Of a stretch of 64,000 bases of DNA, positions 31,523 to 38,254 are shown one piece after another (the first letter of the stretch is position 1; every line of letters starts with the position of its first letter). The translations under genes were made by a program, and so were the position numbers. The stretch is from Actinoalloteichus caeruleus DSM 43889 (GTDB lineage: Bacteria > Actinomycetota > Actinomycetes > Mycobacteriales > Pseudonocardiaceae): assembly GCF_000429185.2 (NCBI RefSeq), contig NZ_AUBJ02000001.1:4464001-4528000 (forward strand), written 5' to 3'. The notes under the pieces are model-generated. The model was not told the DNA's origin, ran no database searches, and was given only the letters and a program-made list of their open reading frames with translations.

Positions 31523-32404
31523 GTGCCGTCGAGGGCCCGGGTTCTCCTGACGAGCGCCGCGCTGGCCGCGGCGAGGAACGACGCCGTGCGCGGCCGGTCC
31601 GTCGTGACCCGCCGGCGCACCCGGCAGAACGCGGGGAAGGACGCGGTCGGGGCGGTGCTGGCGGCCCGTCGCCTCGTCGCCAGGTTCGGTCGAGTCCGCC
31701 TCGACCACCTCGTGGAGGGCGCCACCGACCGAGGCGCGGCGGTCCGGGCCACCCAGGAGTTGCTGGACCTGCTTGGCGAGATCGACCTCTCCGGACTGGC
31801 CCCGTTCGTCGACGTCGGGCTCCGGCCCTCGGGCTGCGGGCTCGCGCTGGACGTCGGCCTGGCGGAGGAGAACCTCGACCGGATCTGCGGGCTCGCCCAC
31901 CGCGTCGGGTGCACCGTCACCCTGGACACCGAGGACCACTCCTCGGTGGACCAGGTCCTGGCCGTCGCCGGCTCGCTGCGCGACCGGTGGCGCGGCCTCG
32001 GGGTGGTGCTGCACGCGAACCTCCACCGGACCGTCGAGGACTGCGTGGCGCACTCGCGCGCCGGTTCCCGGGTCGTGCTGAGCCCGGCGTCCCACCCCGA
32101 GTCGGCGTCGGTCGCGGTGTTCGACCCCCACGAGGTGGACCTCCAGTACGTGCGCTGCGCCCGCGTCCTCCTCGCCGGTGCCTGCCGACCGGTGTTCGCC
32201 GCCCGACGTCCCCGGCTGCTCGGCGCCGTGGTCGGCGCGGCCAGGTGGCACCGACGGGATGTGCGCTCGTTCGAGTGCCAGGTGCCCCCCTGGATGCCGC
32301 CGTCGGACCGCCGCCGGCTGGCCGGAGCGGGGGTGGCGCTGCGGGCGGTGGTGAGGTTCGGGGCGGACGCCGGGCCGCCGGTCGTGCCTCGGCCTGGGCA
32401 CTGA
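31523..32404 (+). CDS. Proline-dehydrogenase-like protein, degenerate
   Basis: The 293-residue product follows the PutA/ProDH barrel in outline: VRLDHLVEGATDRGAAVRATQ, VTLDTEDHSSVDQVLAVAGSL, GVVLHANLHRTVEDCVAHS, VDLQYVRCARVLLAG and VRSFECQVPPWMPPSDRRRLA. But sites expected in active enzymes are altered or gone: the KGAY-like strand reads SPASHPES, the FEFQ/YQM-LYG strand reads FECQVPPW, and the final RVYVPYG...YxxRRLAE helix that binds proline is absent. It is probably not an active dehydrogenase. It starts 126 nt after the isomerase gene. Confidence 0.62.
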   Translation: MPSRARVLLTSAALAAARNDAVRGRSVVTRRRTRQNAGKDAVGAVLAARRLVARFGRVRLDHLVEGATDRGAAVRATQELLDLLGEIDLSGLAPFVDVGLRPSGCGLALDVGLAEENLDRICGLAHRVGCTVTLDTEDHSSVDQVLAVAGSLRDRWRGLGVVLHANLHRTVEDCVAHSRAGSRVVLSPASHPESASVAVFDPHEVDLQYVRCARVLLAGACRPVFAARRPRLLGAVVGAARWHRRDVRSFECQVPPWMPPSDRRRLAGAGVALRAVVRFGADAGPPVVPRPGH

Positions 32405-32723
32405 ACTCGAGCGTGGTGCTCCGCCTGGGGGCCGGCGCGGTGGTGCGAGTGGTGGACGGGGACGTCGGTGGGTGTGCCCTGACGGTCGGTCACTGGGGCG
32501 GGCGTTGGAGCACGTGGCCGGTGGTGGCGGCGGTACGGTGGGCGGCGTGACGAGGTCGGCGGTGGGAGTCGCGGCGGTCGAGGGCGAGGTCGCGAGTCCA
32601 ACGGGGACCGACCGCGCCGGGAAGGGGCAGCCATCGCGGGCCGGCGCCCGGCGCCAACGGTGGCGCCGAACCGCACAAGGTCAAGAAACGGTAACGGTCC
32701 TCCATTGGTGCAGGTCGCGAAGG
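32405..32723 (+). other. Probable CRISPR leader region
   Basis: The 319 nt upstream of the first repeat have no convincing gene. The last 70 nt before the array are less GC-rich (around AAGGTCAAGAAACGG) and would be the leader, because the degenerate repeats are at the opposite end. A TACGGT box at 32532-32537 followed by a GTG 7 nt on looks like a leaderless start, but the translation runs into the repeats and is not protein-like. Confidence 0.45.
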
Positions 32724-33239
32724 GAAAGCCCCGCGCAAGCGGGGGTGAGCCGGTCTCGGGTGTCCTCGGCGTGCCTGGCCCGGCGAAAGCCCCGCGCAAG
32801 CGGGGGTGAGCCGTGCGACGCATACGACGCCGAGACCGCCCGCATGAAAGCCCCGCGCAAGCGGGGGTGAGCCGACGTGACCGCCCTGGCGTCGGCCTCC
32901 TACGCGGAAAGCCCCGCGCAAGCGGGGGTGAGCCGGATGCCCTCGACATCGGTCGGCGTCTCCCCTTGAAAGCCCCGCGCAAGCGGGGGTGAGCCGTCGG
33001 ACACGGCGTAGGCGACGCCGCAGCTCACGAAAGCCCCGCGCAAGCGGGGGTGAGCCGCAGGGTCGCCACCCGGGTGCCGGGCGATGGTGCGAAAGCCCCG
33101 CGCAAGCGGGGGTGAGCCGCCCGACCGCACCCGTCACACGTGTGACGCCGTGAAAGCCCCGCGCAAGTGGGGGTGAGCGGCCGCCACCTGCCGGCCGCAT
33201 CCGCACGCCCCGGAAAGCCTTGCGCAAGTGGGTGAGCCG
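32724..33239 (+). CRISPR. Type I-E-like CRISPR array, 9 repeats and 8 spacers
   Basis: The repeat is 29 nt: GAAAG, then the hairpin CCCCGC-GCAA-GCGGGG, then GTGAGCCG. Repeats start at 32724, 32785, 32846, 32907, 32968, 33029, 33091, 33152 and 33213. Spacers are 32 nt except the sixth (33058-33090, 33 nt). Repeats 1-7 are identical; repeat 8 has two changes (AAGT and GCGG) and repeat 9 (33213-33239) is 27 nt and degenerate, which marks the trailer end and puts the leader on the left. A 61-nt period and repeat form fit subtype I-E. No cas gene lies in the window. Confidence 0.95.
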
Positions 33240-33368
33240 CGCCTCGCGACCGGGTACCCGGTCACCCCTCGGCGGCGGGCAGGGGCGTGTCCGGAGTGAT
33301 GTTCCGGTCCCGGCACGGGGTGCTGGTGGTGTGGTCCGCCTGGCTCCCGCTGGCTGGGCGGCACGGAA

Positions 33369-33400
33369 CAGCCCCCGGCTCCGCGCGGAGCCGGGGGCTG
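33369..33400 (-). terminator. 14-bp stem terminator after the DUF397 gene
   Basis: CAGCCCCCGGCTCC (33369-33382) pairs perfectly with GGAGCCGGGGGCTG (33387-33400) around GCGC. It lies 9 nt beyond the DUF397 stop and separates that operon from the CRISPR array. Confidence 0.75.
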
Positions 33401-33409
33401 GGGTGGTTG

Positions 33410-33592
33410 TCAGTGCAGGCGGTCGGCCTTGACGGCGTCGACCAGGGCCACGAAGGCGGTCCGGTGCACCAAAAGTGTTCCGCCGTCCCGGTTCTTGGTG
33501 TCGCGGATGCCGACGACCTCGCTCGCTCCCGTACCGATCTCGACGCAGTTGGACGACGAGACGGATCGTCGAGGTTTGCGCCACCGTGTCAC
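33410..33592 (-). CDS. DUF397 domain protein
   Basis: The 60-residue protein has the DUF397 pattern: WRKPRRSVSSSNCVEIG, then VVGIRDTKNRDGGTLLVHRTAF, ending LVDAVKADRLH. DUF397 proteins are almost always paired with an HTH-DUF5753 regulator, as here; in Streptomyces such WhiJ-type pairs affect development, and toxin-antitoxin-like behaviour has been discussed. The GTG overlaps the TGA of the regulator gene (GTGA). Confidence 0.88.
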   Translation of the reverse strand: MTRWRKPRRSVSSSNCVEIGTGASEVVGIRDTKNRDGGTLLVHRTAFVALVDAVKADRLH

Positions 33593-34422
33593 AGCTCGCC
33601 CTCCAGTGCGCGCAGCCGCGTCCGCGACTCCTCCTCCGACAGGGCCACGCCGAGCAGGTGATCTCTCGTCGCGACCACGGGTGCGACGTCCCGTTCGCTG
33701 TACAGCCAGGTGGATGACCGGTAGTGCTCCAGGTGCACGACCGCCGGCGCGTCGTCGAACTCGATGATCTCGAACCCGGCGACCAGGCCCCGGTAGAAGC
33801 CCCGCTCGGCGGGGATGACGCGGACCGACACGGCGGGCAGCCGTGACCACTCGTGCAGGGCCGCCAGTTGGCCGCGACGGACGTCGACCCCGCCGGGCGG
33901 CGTGGTCCTCCGAAGCGCCAGCTCGTCGATGATCGCCACGTAACCCACGTCCCCGCCGAGGACGTGAGCCCTCCGACGTTCCCTCATCGCGAGTGCCTGG
34001 TCCATGTCGATCGCCGGCGTCTCCCCGTGCGCCAGCAGCGCCGCCGCGTACTCGCGCGTCTGGAGCGGGCCGGGGACGAGGACCGGGTGGACCTCCGTGA
34101 TGGAGCTGGCGTCGCGTTCGTAGCGCTCCAGATCGGTCAACGATTCGGCGATCTCGTCCGATCCGACCGGCGACCACTGCTGGACGGTGACCGTGTCGAC
34201 CAGTTTCCCCAACTCGGCGCGGAGCGCACCGGGCGGGTCGTAGAGCTCGATCATCCGGGCGACGGCGCTGGCGTCCGGTGTCCGTGAACCTCGTTCAGAT
34301 CGGGATATCAGCGACTGGCTGACTCCCAGCTGTCGGGCTGCCTGCTGCTGGCTCAGGCCCGCTGCGGTGCGGGCTTGTGCCAGGGCGCGGCCCAAGGCCA
34401 GGACTGCCGGTGAGCGCGCCAT
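33589..34422 (-). CDS. Helix-turn-helix regulator with DUF5753 domain
   Basis: The 277-residue protein has an XRE-type HTH (ALAQARTAAGLSQQQAARQL, GVSQSLISRSERGSRTPDAS) followed by a DUF5753 domain (PVLVPGPLQTREYAAALL, RERRRAHVLGG, ALRRTTPPGGVDVRRGQLAAL, VSVRVIPAERGFYRGLVAGFEIIEF). It forms the actinomycete regulator/DUF397 module. A GAAAGGAAGG ribosome site precedes the ATG, and palindromes at 34474-34492 may be its operator. The pair lies between the CRISPR array and a solitary CRISPR repeat. Confidence 0.9.
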   Translation of the reverse strand: MARSPAVLALGRALAQARTAAGLSQQQAARQLGVSQSLISRSERGSRTPDASAVARMIELYDPPGALRAELGKLVDTVTVQQWSPVGSDEIAESLTDLERYERDASSITEVHPVLVPGPLQTREYAAALLAHGETPAIDMDQALAMRERRRAHVLGGDVGYVAIIDELALRRTTPPGGVDVRRGQLAALHEWSRLPAVSVRVIPAERGFYRGLVAGFEIIEFDDAPAVVHLEHYRSSTWLYSERDVAPVVATRDHLLGVALSEEESRTRLRALEGEL

Positions 34423-34473
34423 ACTGCCTTCCTTTCATGCTTACGGGTTATTCGCTGACTGTCGATTCGCACT

Positions 34474-34492
34474 AGTCGACTGAGTCGCGACT
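34474..34492. promoter_or_regulatory. Adjacent palindromes AGTCGACT and AGTCGCGACT
   Basis: AGTCGACT (34474-34481) and AGTCGCGACT (34483-34492) are near-identical dyads separated by one base, in the only clearly AT-richer stretch nearby (34430-34560), 52 nt upstream of the HTH-DUF5753 gene. They are good candidates for its autoregulatory operator. Confidence 0.45.
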
Positions 34493-34562
34493 GATTATGA
34501 CGGAATGAAAAGTCGCGCTTACGGATTGAGGTTAGCGCACGAGCGGATCGCTTCTTGCCGGT

Positions 34563-34829
34563 GTGATCGTCGTTGTACCGGCTGTCCTCCTGGTCGTCGT
34601 CGCGGTCCTGGTCGGATACCACGTGGACCGTTCTGAGCAGCACCGCGACCCGGGACCGAAATTGGTGGTCTCCTCTTGGTCAGCTGTTCCGTTCGACCAG
34701 TCCGTTCCGCTGTTCTTCCCGTCGTTGGCGTCGCTACCGATCGAGCAGGTGCGCCGGGCCGTTGCGGAGTACTTCCGGACGGGCCGCCGGCCGGACTGCG
34801 TCCAGCGGCAGCCGGGGGACTGGTACTGA
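34563..34829 (+). CDS. Small membrane protein, unknown
   Basis: The 88-residue ORF starts at GTG 34563 with a hydrophobic helix (IVVVPAVLLVVVAVLVGYHV) followed by a soluble tail containing a helix (PIEQVRRAVAEYFRTGRRPD) and ending DCVQRQPGDWY. No ribosome site is obvious. It diverges from the HTH-DUF5753/DUF397 pair across 140 nt. I do not recognise the family; it could be part of that module or a chance ORF, but its membrane-then-helix order and residue balance look protein-like. Confidence 0.5.
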   Translation: MIVVVPAVLLVVVAVLVGYHVDRSEQHRDPGPKLVVSSWSAVPFDQSVPLFFPSLASLPIEQVRRAVAEYFRTGRRPDCVQRQPGDWY

Positions 34830-34918
34830 GAACGCCCGCGCCCACCTGGTGGGCGAGTCCGGCGGCGATGACGAACCAGGCTCCGTCTCCCCGTCGCGGC
34901 GCCGGCGGTGTGGTGCGG

Positions 34919-34947
34919 GAAAGCCCCGCGCGAGCGGGGGTGAGCCG
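34919..34947 (+). repeat. Solitary CRISPR repeat upstream of proC
   Basis: These 29 nt match the array consensus with one change: the loop reads GCGA instead of GCAA, and the hairpin CCCCGC/GCGGGG is intact. It is in the same orientation as the array and 1.68 kb from its last repeat. It has no second repeat, so there is no spacer. Confidence 0.85.
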
Positions 34948-35051
34948 GTATGGGCGACCGGGTTTCGCGCACCGGCGGGAATCCCACCGATCGGGCGGGC
35001 TCCGCTGGAGTGCGTGCGGCGGCGGAGCGCGAGCTGGCAGGCTCACCCTCC

Positions 35052-35888
35052 ATGAGTTCTATCGCAGTACTCGGTGCGGGCAAGATCGGCGAGGCGTTGC
35101 TCTCCGGCCTGATCCGAGCCGGACACCAGCCCGACACGCTCTCCTTCACCGAGCGCCACCCGGGCCGGGCGAAGGAGCTGGCGGGGCGGCACGGGGTTGA
35201 CGCGGTGGCGGTCGCCGAGGCAGCCGTGAATGCCGACGTCCTGGTGGTGGCGGTGAAACCGCAGGACATCGAGCCGCTGCTCGACGACCTGAGCGGCTCG
35301 GTGGCCGAACGCCCGGCGGACAGGGGCCTCCCGCTGGTGGTCTCGCTCTGCGCGGGCCTGCCCACCGCCCTCTACGAGAGCAGGTTGCCGCCGGGCACGC
35401 CGGTGGTGCGGGCGATGCCGAACACGCCGATGCTGGTGGGTGAGGCGATGAGCGTCATCTCGGCCGGTAGCCACGCGTCCGAGGACGACCTCTCGCTGGT
35501 GGAGGAACTGCTGGCGAGCGTGGGCCGGGTCCTGCGGGTCCCCGAGGAACAGCAGGACGCCGTGACCGCGCTGTCCGGTTCCGGCCCGGCCTACTTCTTC
35601 TACCTCGTCGAGGCGATGATCGACGCGGGCATCCTGCTCGGACTGCCCAGGGCGGCGGCGGCCGAGCTGATCATCCAGTCGGCGGTGGGCGCGGCCACCA
35701 TGCTCCGTGGATCGGAGAGCCATCCCGTCATCCTCCGGGAGGCCGTCACGTCTCCGGCCGGCACGACGATCGCCGGGATCAGGGAACTGGAGAAGCACGG
35801 CGTGCGGGCGGCGATGATCGACGCGATCGAGGCGGCCAGGGACCGGTCGGTGGAACTGGGCAGAGCCCACGAGGGAACCGGGAGCTGA
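35052..35888 (+). CDS. proC: Pyrroline-5-carboxylate reductase
   Basis: The 278-residue enzyme makes the last step of proline synthesis with NAD(P)H. It shows the Rossmann motif VLGAGKIGEALLSGLI, VVAVKPQDIEPLL near residue 62, VVRAMPNTPMLVGEAM near 117, ALSGSGPAYFFYLVEAM near 175 and SPAGTTIAGIRELE near 235. CAGGCT at 35038-35043 lies 8 nt before the ATG, suggesting a leaderless transcript; an upstream ATG at 34950 would start inside sequence next to the CRISPR repeat and is rejected. Confidence 0.95.
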   Translation: MSSIAVLGAGKIGEALLSGLIRAGHQPDTLSFTERHPGRAKELAGRHGVDAVAVAEAAVNADVLVVAVKPQDIEPLLDDLSGSVAERPADRGLPLVVSLCAGLPTALYESRLPPGTPVVRAMPNTPMLVGEAMSVISAGSHASEDDLSLVEELLASVGRVLRVPEEQQDAVTALSGSGPAYFFYLVEAMIDAGILLGLPRAAAAELIIQSAVGAATMLRGSESHPVILREAVTSPAGTTIAGIRELEKHGVRAAMIDAIEAARDRSVELGRAHEGTGS

Positions 35889-36062
35889 CCCGGGTCCGGC
35901 CTGGTCAGCGCGGCTCCCGCCGGTCGCGCGCCCCTCGGCCGCCTCGCTCGTGCGTCGCAGGAACACCAGGGGCACCGTTACCCTCGACAGCAGCACGTGC
36001 GTGTCGGTACCGCTGGGAGGGGAAGCCCGGCGGCGCGGCAGGTGCCGAAGGAAACGGTGGCT

Positions 36063-36275
36063 ATGTTGACGCAAAGGGAGCATGACAACGGATTCGGCCA
36101 GGTTCGATTCCTGACTGTCGCCGAAGTGGCGGCGATGATGCGAGTGTCCAAGATGACGGTCTACCGACTGGTCCATTCGGGTGAACTGCCCGCGGTGCGG
36201 GTCGGCAGGTCGTTCCGCGTCCCGGAGAAGACCGTGCACGCCTATCTCCAGAAGTCGTACTACGACGTGGGATGA
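36063..36275 (+). CDS. Excisionase-type winged-helix protein, BdtA/Rv0500A-like
   Basis: The 70-residue protein is nearly all DNA-binding domain: FLTVAEVAAMMRVSKMTVYR, then LVHSGELPAVRVGRSFRVPEK, and a short tail VHAYLQKSYYDVG. This is the MerR/excisionase winged helix conserved between proC and bS22 in actinobacteria (Rv0500A; BdtA in Streptomyces by recall). It is probably a small transcription regulator. ATG 36063 follows GAAGGAAACGG. Confidence 0.9.
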   Translation: MLTQREHDNGFGQVRFLTVAEVAAMMRVSKMTVYRLVHSGELPAVRVGRSFRVPEKTVHAYLQKSYYDVG

Positions 36276-36652
36276 GCGAGCGTCCGGCTGCCGGCCGTCC
36301 GGTCGGCAGCCGGGTCACTCCACCAGGCGCCGCGTCCACCACCGCCCGCGTCGCTCCCGAACGCGTCCACCGATCGTTCCCGGAACCGTGCTCGTCCCCC
36401 GGCCCACCGGCGCGGGAGGGCGCGATCCGTCTCGGCGCCCGCGCGGCGCCGGAAACCCGGCCCGGCGCGTCCCGTGCCCCCGCCCCGCCCCGGTGGCCGA
36501 CGCCGGCGCCCGGACAGGGCTGCGAGGACCGGCTACCGACCCGGGTACGCTGGTAGGCCGTTCGCACCCGACGTGTTCCCGCGGTCCTCGACTCGCGGTT
36601 CGCGTGGTGCGAGGAACGCACCAAGAGACGATGAGAACTGCGAGGGACCCGT
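36276..36652. other. Gene-free region upstream of bS22
   Basis: No conserved ORF is visible in the 377 nt. TACGCT at 36546-36551 is a good -10 box and would give a leader of roughly 95 nt to the bS22 gene. No clear -35 box is seen. Confidence 0.45.
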
Positions 36653-36754
36653 ATGGGCTCGGTCATCAAGAAGCGTCGCAAGCGGATGTCCAAGAAGAAG
36701 CACCGCAAGCTGCTCCGCAGGACCCGCGTGCAGCGGCGCAAGCTCGGCAAGTGA
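36653..36754 (+). CDS. Small ribosomal protein bS22 (AURKAIP1/COX24 domain)
   Basis: The 33-residue, extremely basic protein begins [20 protein letters not shown] and ends [12 protein letters not shown]. It matches the mycobacterial 30S protein bS22 (Rv0500B), found near the decoding region of the ribosome. It is widely missed because of its size. GCGAGGGA serves as ribosome site and a strong terminator follows at 36787. Confidence 0.93.
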
Positions 36755-36786
36755 GTCCGAGCCGGCCGGTCCGCCCCGCAGGTGGC

Positions 36787-36816
36787 CCACCGCGACGCCC
36801 AGCGGCGTCGCGGTGG
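36787..36816 (+). terminator. 13-bp perfect hairpin after bS22
   Basis: CCACCGCGACGCC (36787-36799) and GGCGTCGCGGTGG (36804-36816) pair perfectly around the loop CAGC, 32 nt after the bS22 stop. Confidence 0.75.
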
Positions 36817-36973
36817 CGGCTCCGCGCGTCATGGGCGACCGGCCGGCCGGCGCCGTCCACCCGGCTCGTCCGTTCCCCGCGGGGCGGTGGGCGTCCGGGT
36901 GAACCGATCGGCCGCCCGTGACCCGGCTCAGCCCGCCGGATTGCGCCGATCGAGTGGAACGGTCACCCGTCGG

Positions 36974-37004
36974 TTGTCGCGGCCCTCGTGACGTCTCGTA
37001 GCCT
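36974..37004 (+). promoter_or_regulatory. Promoter for the epimerase gene
   Basis: TTGTCG (36974-36979) and TAGCCT (36999-37004) are 19 nt apart; an alternative -35 TCGCGG (36977-36982) gives 16 nt. Transcription would start about 95 nt before the ATG at 37109. Confidence 0.4.
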
Positions 37005-37108
37005 GGCACCAGCGGTCTCGTCGGCGATCCAGCGAGGTGTCGGCCGCGACCCGGTCCGTCTGGACGGGTGCCGCCGTGGTCCCGACACCACGTGATGGGA
37101 GCCAGACC

Positions 37109-38143
37109 ATGACACCTCGCGTCGTCCTGGTGACCGGTGTGAACGGGTTCCTGGGAGCCCAGCTCGCGATGCGGCTGGCGTCCGACCCGGACATCGAGCG
37201 CGTGCTGTGCGTGGACATCGTTCCCCCCTCCCCCGAGGTCCGGCGGAGGCTGGGCAGGGCGGAGTTCATCCGCGCCGACATCAGGAACAGGCTGATCGCC
37301 AAGGTGATCGCCGCCGCCCGGGTGGACACGGTCGTGCACACCTCGGTCAGCCCGGAACCCGTCGGTGGCGGTCGCGCGCTCAACAAGGAACTCAACGTCA
37401 TCGGCACGATGCAGCTCCTCGCCGCCTGCCAGACCTCGCCGCTGGTCCGCAGGGTGGTCCTGAAGTCGACGAGCGCCGTCTACGGCAGCAGCCCCCGGGA
37501 TCCGGCGGTCTTCACCGAGCGGACGGAACCGCGCGAACTGCCCAGCGGCGGCTACGCCAAGGACGCCGCCGAGATCGAGGGCTACCTGCGGGGCTTCGCG
37601 CGACGGCGGCCCGACGTCGTCACCACCACGCTCCGTTTCAGCAACTTCCTCGGCCCCCGGGCCGACACCGTCCTGTCCCGGTACTTCGCGCTGCCGGCGG
37701 TACCCGTTCCCCTCGGTCACGATCCCCGCCTCCAACTCGTGCACACCGAGGACGCCGTCGCGGTCACCCGACTCGCCACCCTCACCGACCTGCCGGGCGT
37801 GTACAACGTGGCGGGTGAGGGCGTGCTGACGCTCACCCAGGCGGTGCGCAGGGCTGGCAGGCTGCCAGTGGTCCTGCCCAGGCCGGCGTTGCGCCCCGTC
37901 GGCGCCGTGCTGCGCCGGGTGGTCCCGCTCGGGTGGCCACCGGAGTCCGGTACGCCTGACTTCGGACAGGTGATGGACACCACCTCTCTGCGGGAGAACG
38001 CCGGCTTCGTGCCGCGGTGGTCGACGGCTCAGGTGTTTGATGACTTCGTCCAGGGCAGGGGACTGCGCCCGCTGGTCGACGCGGACCGGTTGGGCGGCGG
38101 GTGGGATCGGATCCGGTCCGCGACCGTGCCCGGACGACGCTGA
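37109..38143 (+). CDS. NAD-dependent epimerase/dehydratase family protein (Rv0501-like)
   Basis: The 344-residue extended SDR has the NAD motif VTGVNGFLGAQLAMRL near residue 8, DIVPPSPEVRRRL, VVLKSTSAVYGSSPRD near 112 and FSNFLGPRADTVLSR near 177. At the catalytic Tyr (SGGYAKDAAEIEGYLR) the usual Lys at +4 is Ala; the same GYAKD form is, as I recall, typical of the Rv0501 group, so this may be a non-epimerising relative. It precedes an acyltransferase gene as in mycobacteria. Confidence 0.85.
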   Translation: MTPRVVLVTGVNGFLGAQLAMRLASDPDIERVLCVDIVPPSPEVRRRLGRAEFIRADIRNRLIAKVIAAARVDTVVHTSVSPEPVGGGRALNKELNVIGTMQLLAACQTSPLVRRVVLKSTSAVYGSSPRDPAVFTERTEPRELPSGGYAKDAAEIEGYLRGFARRRPDVVTTTLRFSNFLGPRADTVLSRYFALPAVPVPLGHDPRLQLVHTEDAVAVTRLATLTDLPGVYNVAGEGVLTLTQAVRRAGRLPVVLPRPALRPVGAVLRRVVPLGWPPESGTPDFGQVMDTTSLRENAGFVPRWSTAQVFDDFVQGRGLRPLVDADRLGGGWDRIRSATVPGRR

Positions 38144-38254
38144 TCTCGCGGGCGAGGTCCACGTCCCGTGGCCCGGGAGGACGAGGACGTGCGCCCGGGG
38201 GGTGACCCGTGTCGCGGTGCCGCGGCCGTCAGGACGATCACGGAGGAGGAACGA

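Larger units (their letters stand above)
36755..37108. other. Intergenic region between bS22 and the epimerase gene
   Basis: The 354 nt contain the bS22 terminator (36787-36816) and a promoter for the epimerase gene (36974-37004). I see no coding sequence between them. Confidence 0.5.

Noticed and set aside
32472-32870. Plus-strand ORF starting before the array, with a TACGGT box 7 nt before a GTG
   Set aside because: The translation is low-complexity and runs into the first repeats; the box may be leader sequence.
31171-33584. Long minus-strand open frames across the CRISPR array with repeated SPPLARGF and LTPACAGLS peptides
   Set aside because: These are translations of the CRISPR repeats in the antisense direction, a well-known false annotation.
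34950-35051. Longer proC start at ATG 34950
   Set aside because: It adds unconserved sequence before the Rossmann motif and begins 3 nt after the solitary CRISPR repeat.
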